Source: Cyrtodaria siliqua (Eukaryota; Mollusca; Bivalvia; Adapedonta; Hiatellidae). Taken from it: a stretch of 64,000 bases of DNA. The DNA is taken from the NCBI GenBank assembly GCA_037043455.1, contig JAWPHD010001344.1, positions 267,449 to 331,448 on the forward strand, in the 5' to 3' direction. The position numbers were made by a program, and so were the translations under genes. The stretch's first letter is position 1. The number at the start of each line of letters is the position of its first letter. Positions 43,601-49,227 of the stretch are shown here, in pieces. The notes under the pieces are model-generated. The model ran no database searches and was not told where the DNA came from. It saw only the letters and a list, made by a program, of their open reading frames with translations.

Positions 43601-43831
43601 TTTGCAGCACCGAGTGGCAGTCTGGGATTTAGTGTAGTTCTTTATTTATCAGCGGCAGTATGCGCCACAATAATTTTATCGGTACGCCGGAAGCTCAGCG
43701 TTTTCGGTAAAGCGGAACTAGGCGGCCCCAAAACCAGTGCATATTTCACATCCCTCATCCTGGTCGTATTGTGGATCTTCTACGTCGTCTTGTCGTCGCT
43801 GCAATCCGAGGACATACTTGCTGGCTTCTAG
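12892..43831 (+). CDS. NCX: Na+/Ca2+ exchanger, SLC8/NCX family, nine coding exons (whole gene)
   Basis: Plasma-membrane antiporter that moves Ca2+ against Na+ (3 Na+ : 1 Ca2+ in studied family members). Coding exons join as 12892-13579, 31914-32140, 33352-33551, 34109-34350, 34703-34935, 37980-38085, 38594-38772, 40438-40767, 43592-43831: 2445 nt including TAG, 814 residues. All eight introns are GT-AG and the phases (1,0,2,1,0,1,0,0) join without a break. Layout: TM1-5 with alpha-1 repeat (residues ~30-210), cytosolic loop (~210-615) with Calx-beta domains CBD1 (~315-453) and CBD2 (454-566), then the C-terminal membrane half with the alpha-2 repeat (~626-814). Ion-site residues fit the family: GTSAPE (E105), GTSMPD (D688) and GSNAVN (N713). 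Vertebrate NCX1 is about 970 residues; the shortfall is nearly all in the loop. An extra phase 1-1 exon in the 18.3-kb first intron cannot be excluded. Confidence 0.95.
13735..14450. repeat. ~162-bp tandem array, subfamily 1
   Basis: Starts with a (CCGT)-type head (13748-13776), followed by five units near 13781, 13944, 14104, 14267 and 14428. Each has GTTAAGACGATAGAGCCTTC, 'catccgatctttaccaaactttacc' and a 'gttatggccc' motif. Noncoding. Confidence 0.8.
14451..15230. repeat. ~153-bp tandem array, subfamily 2
   Basis: Five units near 14460, 14613, 14764, 14920 and 15073. Each has GGATTTCAACGAAACTT, GGATGATCAGTACCAAGCCT, 'gttccggttgaatgatttttgg' and 'agttatggccctttaaa'. Contiguous with subfamily 1. 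Confidence 0.8.
15751..15896. repeat. 72-bp tandem duplication
   Basis: TAACAACACTTCAAAACAAC with its flanks occurs twice, 72 bp apart, with about four differences. Confidence 0.85.
16015..16265 (-). mobile_element. tRNA-derived SINE, minus strand
   Basis: Read on the minus strand, the right end gives a tRNA-like head: box A-like TGAACTGGTTAGAGTC, then box B GGTTCGATCCC. A conserved body follows with 'cttcctccacca' and 'gctggaaagtcgccatatg'. No acceptor-stem pairing expected of a true tRNA gene. Confidence 0.65.
17262..17335. repeat. GTGCGTGCG low-complexity run
   Basis: Alternating purine-pyrimidine TGCG/TG-rich run (Z-DNA-prone). Confidence 0.6.
17440..17700 (-). mobile_element. tRNA-derived SINE, minus strand
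   Basis: The minus strand starts near 17698 with CAGTGGCCAAGTGGTTAGAG (box A) and GGTTCAATCCTC (box B), followed by a body with 'gtcagtgt' and GTGGTATTCCAGTGTGGCAG. The acceptor arms do not pair as a gene would. Confidence 0.65.
17845..18396. mobile_element. Inverted-repeat element with TTAAAGGGAATGTAGCG ends
   Basis: Left TTAAAGGGAATGTAGCGACA (17845) matches right TGTCGCTACATTCCCTTTAA (ends 18396). Imperfect arms run about 220 bp each, 17845-18055 and 18181-18396. TTAA at both ends could be a target duplication (piggyBac-type) or TA. The two ~70-codon frames, one per strand, come from the inverted arms. Confidence 0.75.
18425..18750. mobile_element. Dispersed repeat family R, copy 1
   Basis: Shares GTGGCAAAAATAAACTGCTG, 'aaccaggttctaggg', AGCAGCATTAATAGGCAA and 'gatgatcatgtatatatgaatat' with the copy at 28015. 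Copies also lie at 22010 and 51640. No coding frame; class unknown. Confidence 0.6.
19456..19939. mobile_element. MITE, TATACTGAAAGG family, copy 1
   Basis: Terminal inverted repeats TATACTGAAAGGAAAAAGAA and its complement at 19920-19939, at least 45 bp long and near-perfect (including GGGTGCGTATTTCCGC). About 484 bp. TA ends suggest a Tc1/mariner-type MITE. A second copy in the opposite internal orientation is at 25778-26250. Confidence 0.8.
20168..20322. mobile_element. Hairpin element with duplicated GGTCGATATGTGTA arm
   Basis: Left ATTGCCTTTTAGTGAGGTCG pairs with the right end CGACCGAACCTAAAAGGCAA. Between them a ~60-bp segment (TGTGTATTTATCGACCTGAG) is duplicated. Confidence 0.6.
20350..20530. 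repeat. GAATTTTGAATTTT simple repeat
   Basis: A run of 6-8-bp (GAAATTTT/GAATTTT) units, flanked by ATTCATGGAA on both sides. Confidence 0.85.
20740..21470. mobile_element. Region with repeated and inverted CCTGAAACACCCACTTT
   Basis: CCTGAAACACCCACTTT variants occur at 20751, 20785 and 20812 and partly at 21145; inverted AAAGTGGGGGTTTCAGG lies at 21444-21460. Probably an inverted-repeat element about 0.7 kb long; ends not fixed. Confidence 0.45.
22010..23130. mobile_element. Dispersed repeat family R, copy 2, interrupted
   Basis: The left part (22010-22238) has GTCAGTGGCAAAAGGGCCGC and 'gcaccaaaccgaacttttac'. The right part (22969-23130) continues with 'aagctatatcct' and matches the copy at 28190-28330. 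A CACTA-ended element sits between. Confidence 0.6.
22239..22968. mobile_element. CACTA (EnSpm)-type nonautonomous element
   Basis: Starts CACTGTAAAAAGTCCCCGTA, ends TACGGGGATTTTTTACAGTG. Near the right end, AAGTCCCGGCAGCTGGTTGC (22826) pairs with the inverted CAGCTGCCGGGACTT, giving a palindromic subterminal block full of TTTTACGG motifs. 730 bp with no transposase frame. CACTG termini with a ~3-bp duplication (TTG/TGG, imperfect) fit animal EnSpm MITEs. Confidence 0.75.
23148..23262. repeat. Imperfect hairpin
   Basis: AAGAAATAAAATATTTCCAG with 'cgagtttatatt' on the left pairs with 'aatataaactcactgg' and ATATTTTATTTCTT on the right; about 45-bp arms. Confidence 0.6.
24263..24289. repeat. 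Small hairpin AACAGACTC/GAGTCTGTT
   Basis: Perfect 9-bp stem with a 9-nt loop containing AATAAA; looks like the tail of a dispersed element. Confidence 0.5.
25230..25310. repeat. 27-bp tandem repeat, 3 copies
   Basis: AGACATTAACCCAGTATCAC plus seven bases, starting at 25230, 25257 and 25284, nearly identical. Confidence 0.9.
25778..26250. mobile_element. MITE, TATACTGAAAGG family, copy 2
   Basis: Ends TATACTGAAAGGAAAAAGAA (25778) and CCTTTCGGTATA (to 26250). Internal sequence (GCTCACCTGCTTGAGACAAA, AGGACAGGCCTAATGTTGCC) matches copy 1 at 19456 in the opposite orientation. Confidence 0.8.
26251..28010. other. Intronic sequence, nothing recognised
   Basis: No repeat or exon signal I can support. 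Confidence 0.4.
28015..28435. mobile_element. Dispersed repeat family R, copy 3
   Basis: Most complete copy: GGGAAATGTAGCATTCAAGG, 'aatcaggttctaggttgcacc', AGCAGCATTAATAGGCAATA and GATGATCATGTATATATGAA. Matches 18425, 22010 and 51640. Confidence 0.65.
28920..29165 (+). mobile_element. SINE family 1, plus strand (3' part)
   Basis: Body with AAACCAAGCGGTCCCATGTA, 'cctccgagcacgttaaagaacc' and 'ttcctatgtatcc', ending in the tail GTTGATGAGCCGTTAAACAA and (CAATT)n. Related copies are at 32470, 39045-40345 (minus), 51256 (minus) and 62460. Confidence 0.7.
29256..29375. mobile_element. TTAAAGGG MITE fragment (left end)
   Basis: ATTAAAGGGACAAACGACAA and 'tcttgattttttgaaagctc' match the left end of the element at 12308; the right end is not found. 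Confidence 0.5.
29460..30820. other. Intronic sequence, nothing recognised
   Basis: Chance open frames only; no motif. Confidence 0.4.
30825..30985 (-). mobile_element. tRNA-derived SINE fragment, minus strand
   Basis: On the minus strand: CCTCTCACCGCTGCTGGTTC, box B GGTTCGAATCCC, then the 'ctggttctaccgaggaaacg' body. Same family as 16015 and 57741. Confidence 0.6.
31645..31700. repeat. (AAAT)n/(AAT)n microsatellite
   Basis: AAATAAATAAAT runs into (AAT) repeated about 12 times. Confidence 0.95.
31914..32140 (+). CDS. NCX: NCX coding exon 2: loop segment before CBD1
   Basis: Encodes residues 230-305 of the cytosolic loop. The acceptor is CACATTTTAG at 31904-31913 and the donor GTAAGA at 32141; the exon enters in phase 1 and leaves in phase 0. 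The helical, charged stretch (HLAKELSKQKIPEEEAAK) and the motif YRIQATRKLTG match the conserved pre-CBD1 segment of NCX (YRIQATRLMTG in vertebrates). This is the segment that links the membrane half to CBD1. Confidence 0.93.
32470..32605 (+). mobile_element. SINE family 1 fragment
   Basis: Contains 'gcacgtttacgagtcatagg', 'gggtagagcaccgttctccg', 'tttctatgtatcg' and a CTCTCTCTCTCT run, matching the 3' half of the copy at 28920. Confidence 0.55.
32612..32880. mobile_element. Two palindromes with GAGTATGGTCTCA ends
   Basis: First: GAGTATGGTCTCATCGAGTT (32613) pairs with AACGAGATGAGACCATACTC (ending 32691). Second: GAGTATGGTCTCAC at about 32756, with inner arms 'gttgatttaaatatcgag' and CGAGGTGTTTAAATCAACAA. 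Each is followed by GTAGCATGTCCATTT and 'atctgtctgccatactcta'. Confidence 0.65.
33352..33551 (+). CDS. NCX: NCX coding exon 3: first half of Calx-beta domain 1
   Basis: Encodes residues 306-371 plus two bases of Arg372. The acceptor is TTTTTTTCAG at 33342-33351; the donor GTACGT is at 33552. Calx-beta strands are visible: VVEFTSSSCAVLENEGK, then VRLGIRRYGKLNIPVSVR. The glutamate in VLENEG corresponds to the CBD1 Ca2+ ligand E385 of NCX1. Confidence 0.93.
34109..34350 (+). CDS. NCX: NCX coding exon 4: second half of Calx-beta domain 1
   Basis: Completes Arg372 and encodes residues 373-452. The acceptor is TCTTTATAG at 34100-34108; the donor GTACGT follows 34350; it leaves in phase 1. Hallmarks of CBD1 are IDGTAESGSDY, the acidic VDDDVWEPDE (Ca2+ ligands of NCX1 CBD1 lie here) and a terminal INDDE completed by the next exon. 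Vertebrate NCX1 has DDD where this reads NDD, so one acidic position is Asn; the other ligands are retained. Confidence 0.94.
34703..34935 (+). CDS. NCX: NCX coding exon 5: first part of Calx-beta domain 2
   Basis: Completes Glu453 and encodes residues 454-530. The acceptor is TTGTAATTCAG at 34692-34702; the donor GTAAGT follows 34935. It opens with EPGCLQFTKPSYVV and contains GKDYINGAGKLEFSHGETQK, a typical Calx-beta core. It ends at TILDSD, next to where vertebrate NCX genes place their alternatively spliced CBD2 exons. Position 516 of NCX1 (Glu) aligns with RD here, so part of the CBD2 ligand set may differ. Confidence 0.92.
35185..35290 (+). mobile_element. SINE-like 3' end with (AAC)n tail
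   Basis: 'tgtctgtccacactcttag' and GGCGGAGGGACGTTAAACCT precede (ACA)n at 35268-35283. Confidence 0.45.
35581..35815. repeat. 29-bp minisatellite in intron 5
   Basis: About eight copies of ATGCAGATCAGTGCATATGT plus 'acactgaat'. The unit contains the palindrome GTGCATATGCAC in several copies. Confidence 0.9.
36524..37024. mobile_element. Foldback element C with tandem-repeat arms
   Basis: Ends TGGAGGGACTTCTGA and the complementary AAGTCCCTCCA. The left arm is an array of ACTTCATGACTTCTAA-type units, the right arm the complementary 'gaagttagaagtcatg' units. A SINE family 1 tail on the minus strand (36847-36883, AACGGCTCATCAACACG) sits in the right arm. Lies in NCX intron 5. Confidence 0.7.
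37041..37193. mobile_element. Palindromic element, GGATCTTAAACGAG ends
   Basis: GGATCTTAAACGAGTTCCCA pairs with 'tgggacgagtttaagatcc'; inner arms TATGAATTATTTTAATTTTA and TAAAATTAAAAATAATTCAT. Nearly the whole 153 bp folds. Confidence 0.75.
37582..37743. repeat. 54-bp perfect tandem triplication
   Basis: ATAGAATATTAAATGGGTGT starts at 37582, 37636 and 37690; the three copies are identical as read. Confidence 0.95.
37980..38085 (+). CDS. NCX: NCX coding exon 6: end of Calx-beta domain 2
   Basis: Encodes residues 531-565 plus one base of codon 566. The acceptor is TATACCGCAG at 37970-37979; the donor GTACAT is at 38086. The segment runs EEERDCSFLAEL to TIVTLVNDD. In vertebrate NCX this part has a long FG loop with mutually exclusive and cassette exons; here one short exon covers it. 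I saw no second copy of the exon in the flanking introns. Confidence 0.9.
38594..38772 (+). CDS. NCX: NCX coding exon 7: end of cytosolic loop, entry to C-terminal membrane half
   Basis: Encodes residues 567-625. The acceptor is TTCTTCACAG at 38584-38593; the donor GTAAGT follows 38772. SSSWKEQFYNAMNV and DYVLHFMSFFWK match NSWREQFIEAITV and DYVMHFLTVFWK of NCX1. The acidic cluster between those motifs in vertebrates is shortened to NGGDIEGAT. Confidence 0.94.
38831..39087. mobile_element. Hairpin with SINE-tail sequence on both arms
   Basis: The inner element is bounded by GGCCACGGACATTAAAATGA and the complementary TTCATTTTAATGTCCGTGGC. The outer arms are GTGTTGATGAACCGATAA and its complement TTATCGGTTCATCAACAC. 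Arms about 110-120 bp; spacer about 30 bp near 38960. Confidence 0.75.
39045..40345 (-). mobile_element. SINE family 1, minus strand, split by a foldback insertion
   Basis: The minus strand from about 40340 has a tRNA-like head (TGGCCCAGTGAAAAGTGC; box B GGTTCAAGCCTC) and the body 'accgagcggtcccatgcatc', 'cctccgagcacgttaacgaacc' down to about 40062. The tail continues at 39093-39045 (GTTGATGAACCGATAAACAA). The foldback lies between the two parts. Confidence 0.7.
39094..40061. mobile_element. Foldback element A, ~390-bp near-identical arms
   Basis: The sequence is symmetric about 39577.5: each base x pairs with 79155-x over most of the arms. Ends TACGGAATTCCGTTAGGGCC and its complement. Arms are made of 22-30-bp tandem units (CGATAGTACGATGATGATAA with 'cg'), the inner arm carries CTTCCGGTGCGCATG, and the spacer is about 170 bp (39487-39660). 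The 9-nt direct repeat GTTATTTAC lies at 39088-39096 and 40062-40070. No transposase. Confidence 0.85.
40438..40767 (+). CDS. NCX: NCX coding exon 8: alpha-2 repeat
   Basis: Encodes residues 626-735, phase 0 at both ends. The acceptor is TATTGTTTCAG at 40427-40437; the donor GTAGGT is at 40768. It carries the second half of the ion pathway: ALVGDLAGIFGC, the alpha-2 core TLVALGTSMPDTFASK (D688) and GNINGSNAVNVFLG (N713). Alpha-1 and alpha-2 are inverted internal repeats that form the transport sites. The antisense open frame across this exon is a shadow. Confidence 0.95.
41068..41220. repeat. ~85-bp tandem duplication with (GTTC)n
   Basis: TAGTTTCTACAGTATACAT and 'gacctcttaaa' occur twice; the first copy has a (GTTC)n run at 41124-41140. 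Confidence 0.75.
41788..42032. mobile_element. Inverted-repeat element in intron 8
   Basis: GGTAGGTGATAAACTCGGTC and 'tttatccttaa' on the left pair with 'aaggataaaaaccgagt' and TTTTATCACCTACTGG on the right. Confidence 0.65.
42395..43590 (+). repeat. ~64-bp minisatellite homologous to the exon 9 splice acceptor
   Basis: Eighteen units, with GGGACAAG-type starts at 42437, 42501, 42565, 42645, 42696, 42761, 42841, 42892, 42957, 43013, 43077, 43157, 43213, 43277, 43341, 43403, 43465 and 43529; the nineteenth start, 43591, is the real exon boundary. The unit reads TTCTATTTTATAGGGACAAG, 'aattgaaacaccaagtg', AAAGTCTGTATTTAGTGTA. Exon 9 reads TTCTATCTTACAGGGCCAGG, 'aatttgcagcaccgagtgg', CAGTCTGGGATTTAGTGTA. 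About 80% identity over the exon part and two differences in the 20 nt ending at the acceptor. Confidence 0.9.
43592..43831 (+). CDS. NCX: NCX coding exon 9: last transmembrane segments and stop
   Basis: Encodes residues 736-814 and the TAG stop at 43829-43831. The acceptor CTATCTTACAG ends at 43591. GQEFAAPSGSLGFSVVLY matches the family's EQFKVSPGTLAFSV; AELGGPKTSAYFTSLILVV and the C-terminal DILAGF match ELGGPRTAKLLTSCLFVLL and the family's terminal KGF. Two hydrophobic segments are visible. The acceptor plus the first ~45 nt of this exon is homologous to the unit of the minisatellite immediately upstream. Confidence 0.95.
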   Translation, partial: GQEFAAPSGSLGFSVVLYLSAAVCATIILSVRRKLSVFGKAELGGPKTSAYFTSLILVVLWIFYVVLSSLQSEDILAGF

Positions 43832-44035
43832 AATGCTTATTCTCAGACCTAATAACAAACAGACTGGACACTGAACTTTACCTGAATTTCACGTGGGCCA
43901 GTGGGAACATTTCATAAAATGTTGCCCAACTTTAAACACTTGTATCTTAAAGAGTTTTAAAGATACAAGTTTCATTTATACCAAATCCCATCACAAATTT
44001 AATTTTCATTGTTGAAAATAAAAATAAAAGTAATA
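43832..44035 (+). other. NCX 3' UTR with poly(A) signals
   Basis: Noncoding sequence follows the stop. Two AATAAA hexamers overlap an A-rich run at 44017-44022 and 44023-44028, the first good polyadenylation signals downstream. The cleavage site cannot be fixed exactly. Confidence 0.55.
43938..43970 (+). promoter_or_regulatory. Stem-loop in NCX 3' UTR
   Basis: ACTTGTATCT at 43938-43947 pairs with AGATACAAGT at 43961-43970, with further A/T pairing inside. It lies about 50 nt before the poly(A) hexamers. A regulatory role is only a possibility. Confidence 0.3.
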
Positions 44036-44726
44036 TAATCCCATTGTGATCTTCATTATGAATCTTTTGAATGAATTCTCATCAGAATCAGAGAGGAGAA
44101 AAGAAAAAATTAAAGTGCCACGTGATATTTTGGCTACTTCATTGGTTCAGAAGTTTCCTATCTAACTAACCCGCCAAAAAAACAGCAAACTGCACTACAA
44201 AACAGTTGATCAAAACTCTGGCCAGGTGTTCAGGTAATATAATAATATATATGTGTCGATTAAAAGTATAGGTTTATACAGGGGTTCTTACAATACCCGT
44301 GATTGAATATGCATAAACTGAATTATAAGTTGGTAACTCTTAATTCGACGCTTCAGTTTTTGTGGTTAAATCTGTTTATATTGTGTCTATAGAGTTTAGA
44401 TTCTCGGAATATGTAAGTTATATCTATATATCTTGTTATCCGTAGGTTTGGACGCGGTGTACATTTGTTGGCGGGATAGCTACTTTAATATTATATGGCT
44501 TAATGCACTGACCAAATACATTTCGAAATGGATAAGTTCTGTATGAGTTTTGATATTTAAAAGTGGATGTACTCCGTAAAGGCATTTACACGTTTGAGTT
44601 ACAACTAGACATGAATACGAATTAAATATAAATAAAAAACAATATACTAAAGTTGAACTCTCGAATTGTAGTCCTGACTTGTCATCGGTATACAAAATTA
44701 ACATCACACCAGTATTTAGATATATC
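44036..44726. other. Intergenic, nothing recognised
   Basis: AT-rich sequence between the NCX poly(A) region and foldback B. Confidence 0.4.
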
Positions 44727-46421
44727 TTATGGAACGCCATGACTGTCTTAAGATGTTGCCGATTAATATATGCAGTGCATTTTTCTTTATATGTGGTAGA
44801 TCTTTCATGATATGCAGTGCATTTTTAATTATATGTGGTAAATAAATCTTTATATGTGGTAGCAAAGTATTTATATGCAGTAGATTAATCATTATATGCA
44901 GTAGATTAATCATTATATGCGATAGATAAGTCATTGTATGCAGTAGATAAACCATTATATGCGGTCCAGTTATCGTTATATGTAGTGCATTTATTTTATT
45001 ATTATATGCAGTAGTTTATCTAATATATGAGGTCCTTTGAACATTATATGAAGTAGGTTTGTATTTATATGCAGTGCTTCTGTTGACTTTATATGTGGTA
45101 CATATTCTAATATACGTGGTGGATACGTCTTTATATTCGGTGGTTTCAAATGCATTATATTCGGTACAAACGGCTTTATACGTGGTGCATTTCTTATGAT
45201 ATGCAATGCTTTTCTATTACATGCGGTGGTTTTTTCATTATGATATGAGATCAATCGGAACACTCTTTTTGTAAGATGTTACGATTTAGACTGCTACACA
45301 GCGTTTAAATATAAACGACTGTACATAGAACGCTGCCATTATCGATTATTTATACCCACAGCGATTGGCCAGTGTATGCACACGCTTTACGTCATTAGAG
45401 GATTTCCAGTTTTTTAAATAGAACAAAAACTGTCACTTTTTTCAGTCCAAACCAAGACTGGATTCATTTTAATAATATAAAAAACACGAACTGTTGAATA
45501 CAATTAGGTCAAACATAGACAGGTTGACTAGATCGGCGTTAGGAAATGGCATATGTTTGATAACACCCCAGTCCCTTGGAAAATCTCGAAAAATACTCCA
45601 ACCCCTCCTGGAAAAAATCTCGAAAACAGCCCCTGGACCCCGCTCCCCGACCACCATCCCCTTCAGCATATTTTCCTTCCACAGATATTGCGTGGAAAAG
45701 TTGAATTAGACCAACAACGTTGACACCGGGGTAGGGACTTCAGACAGAACTGGTATAATACAGTATAACTGGTTTGTTTTTTTCCCTCCTCCTACCCTCA
45801 ACTTTTAGAAAAAAAATCCGGAAATCAATTAATAAAAAAAAACTGGCCTGACCATGATCGCAGTTGGAGTGCTCTTTACGTGAGCGATTTTTTTCGGCCT
45901 ATAAAATCGGCTTTGACCTCCTCCTTGTTTGAGTGAAACGGGGCATGCAGTGAAGCAGTCTAGTTAGATTTCCGATAAAATCGTAACATCTTAAACAACA
46001 AGTGTTCCGATTTATCTCATCATCATAATGAAAAAAACACCGCATATAATAGAAAAAGCACTGCATATCATAAGAAATGCACCACGTATAAAGCCGTTTT
46101 TCGAATATATTGCAATTGAAATTGCATATAAATACAAACCTACTTCATATAATGTTCAAAGGACCTCATACATTAGATAAACTACTGCATATAATAATAA
46201 ATGCACTACATATAACGATAACTGGACCGCATATAATGGTTTATCTACTGCATATAATGATTAATCTACTGCATATAAATACTTTGCTACCACATATAAA
46301 GATTTATTTACCACATATAATTAAAAATGCACTACATATCATGAAAGATCTACCACATATAAAGAAAATGCACTGCAAATATTAATCGGCAGAATCTTAA
46401 GACAGTCATGGCGTTCCATAA
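44727..46421. mobile_element. Foldback element B, 21-bp tandem units in the arms
   Basis: Ends TTATGGAACGCCATGACTGT and the complement ACAGTCATGGCGTTCCATAA. The left arm (44727-45291) is about 20 tandem 21-bp units (TTATATGCAGTAGATTAATC plus A and variants); the right arm (45982-46421) is its complement with some units missing. The spacer is about 690 bp. Long open frames in the arms only reflect the repeat. No transposase, no clear target duplication. Confidence 0.8.
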
Positions 46422-46762
46422 TCTCTCCCTATTTAGTTTATGTTGGAGTATAGCGACAATAGGTTTTATTATAATACAGTTGCGCGTAAAAATGGTGGTC
46501 GGTATCGATTGGTTGGATAAGTTAAAATGGAACTGGCGTCATGTTAATTGACAGGAACATATTAGATTTCTTGCTTTTAGAATTTGAAAAAATCTTGAGA
46601 ACTTCCATTTTTAAGATCAATTATTATAATTTATTTCAAGAAAAATAATTATTTAAAAAAAGACTTAATATTTAATTTTAAAATATGTTGATTTCTTTAT
46701 GAAATATTTAAAGGTCATAAACTGCAATAGAATACATGTTTGGTTTTTATCTACACAGTGTG

Positions 46763-46812
46763 TCAAAATCAGAATATACAAAATCAAAATATACAAAATC
46801 AAAATATACAAA
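46763..46812. repeat. 15-bp tandem repeat
   Basis: AAAATCAAAATATAC repeated about three times. Confidence 0.8.
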
Positions 46813-49220
46813 GGAAGAGGTTGAGTTTCAATGTACATACCTCTCGCATGCTTTGCTGGCCGCCATCTTGTTCTGTCTACAAGATTTCCAAAAAGGTCTA
46901 CACGGTTTCGACTATTAGACAGTGTAACAGTTACTTATGGTTTATAAACAATGTAAAAGTTGGCCTGGCAATATTCTACATATGTGTCACTCTCTGTCCC
47001 GTGTTGTTCCGGATTGATTAAAAGAACTTGTTTCCACTGACTAACCATTGCAATGCATGGTCGTTATATGTAACTTATAGTGTTTACAAATGTCCTAATG
47101 TATGCCTATGTTTTTATTTTAATGTAAACAAGCAAGGTTTTACGCAGGCGTAAAATGGCAGCCCTACAGCAAAGCAAACATGGGCTCAATAGAAAAGGTA
47201 TATTACTTTCAGTGATAGAAAATGTAGGTATTCTTTAATTAATGTAAATCAATGAGTATATGTGTGACACTTGTTCCTTAAATGAAGATTTTAATATAAA
47301 TTATATACAACAAATAATATGTTAAATACATGTTACATGATAATTAGTATGAAAACGAAATACGCATCTCTGTCATAACATTGTACCATAGCTATAATGG
47401 TTTTCCTTTGTTCAGGACTGTTTGTGATATACTTTTCATAAAATATAATATTTCAGCCGTGCTATAACTGATATATTTGACAGTTATAGCATGCTGTACC
47501 TAACGCCCTTTTATAAAACATTAGAGCTCTGGTTCAAGAAAAAATGTATCGCTTGATTTTCTGGTATATGCGAGTTATACTGCAACCTACGACCCTCGAG
47601 AATTCGTATAAATCGCATTTATTCGAAAATAATGCTATAAATATAACATATATCATAACTTACAACTGTTTTCCAATTCTCATGTATTTATGATTTCATT
47701 CTGTTGCTTCCCAATCGTACATACTCTGTCAACCCCGTTATTCTTCGTGATGCATCCGGCCAAGCGGGCCAAGAATAGGATCATCCAATAATTCATCGAG
47801 ATGTTGCGAATGGTTGGTTTCCAGGAGACTGAGACTGGAACACGACCGTGTTAATTGATACTCGGGAAATACAGTGTGATTTTTGTATAAATTGTTTGTT
47901 TACCATTTGATTGGGTCGCTGTCATTGTAACTAGTGTGTGTTTCATGAAACACAGTCATTTAACCATTACAGAGAAGGCTGCCGAAGGCAGATGAATGAG
48001 GCTTGCATCCATTAAGGTGGTGCATTACTAAGGAAGTAATAATCCTTATTTTTTTGTGATAAAATATATTTTTGAGTATTTAAGGTCTGCTTTTCTGACG
48101 GAAATGACTTTATTGACTGGTTTGTAAGAGCTAAGAACAATGTGCATGGTTGTATGATGATTTTATTTATCAAATTGAAAGTAGAATACATGTAAGAGGT
48201 GCCGAATGAATGCAGTATGGTGTCAACAAAGATCAGAATTTTATTTTCTTATATGCCACATGACCTCTGCTTTTCTCAGCAGTTTTCTAGAGAGGAAAGT
48301 CATATCACTAAGAATATGCAAGTGAATCTTAGTTTGAACTTGATTTTGAAAAAGGGCAAACTAGAAAGCTTGAAAAAATATTGCACAGGACTCATTGGGA
48401 TTTGTTTTACTTCTGGTACAGCTAAACATAATTTACTGCCATTTTGAATTTGAACACTTCGTATTTTAAACATGTTCCCCGTGTGGTTGTCGGGGTAGAA
48501 TACAACCACTGCAAATCCCGCTAGAGACGGAGGGGTAGGACCTCCCTTCGTGTTCATTTTGTCATTGTTTTATCATGCTCATCCAAGATTTTCTTCATGA
48601 CACCGCATTTGCAAATGTGGAAACGTGGCTCCATCGAAAATGGAGTCTTTGCAGCAACTCTGCAGTTCTGCAGGTTAGAAGGATTTAGGCCCATTCTCCA
48701 TATTTTATCTAGATGTAAATGGAGGATGAGCCTGGCATGTTTACCATTGTTTGGCGCCATGTAACCTTTGTTGTGTTGGTGCGCCGTAAAACCCTATTCA
48801 ATTCAGTTCGCATGTTTTGGTAAATTAATATACTCGAGGACTTCAAAACCGACTCATATATATATAGTTTCAATAATTCTTACATGCGACTTTTAAACTG
48901 ATGTCACGATATCCCTTGTATATCTCCTATTCAAAACCGGGTTTTCACAATAATCATGTATGACTGTCTTATTTGATGAAGTGAAAAGGAAATGATTTAT
49001 ACCCACAATTGATTTTGAAATAAGATGCTAAACAACTTTATAATCTTTGTTTATTTTCAGTGAGGCGTTTTTAAAGTCCTCGTGTATATGTATGTAACAG
49101 TATATATTTTTAAATGAAGTTAAAGCGATTGTCGGCAGAGAACAAGCTGTCATTAACTTAACTGTGTAGAGATTTGTCGAAGTTTAGGTCTAATTACTGC
49201 ATATTAACCGGATGTGCTCG
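46813..49220. other. Intergenic, no gene recognised
   Basis: Contains a small hairpin (GCTATAACTG at 47461 with CAGTTATAGC to 47490) and a SINE-tail-like piece (GTTGGTGCGCCGTAAAACCC at 48776). Chance open frames lack family motifs. Confidence 0.4.
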
Positions 49221-49227
49221 CCTGGTG

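Noticed and set aside
44716..46385. Open frames with repeated LLHIM/LPHIK motifs on both strands
   Set aside because: They are translations of the 21-bp tandem units in foldback arms; the same peptide appears on both arms.
47155..47196. Possible first coding exon, ATGGCAGCCCTACAGCAAAG, before a GT donor
   Set aside because: Only 14 codons, with no recognisable continuation or supporting acceptor downstream.
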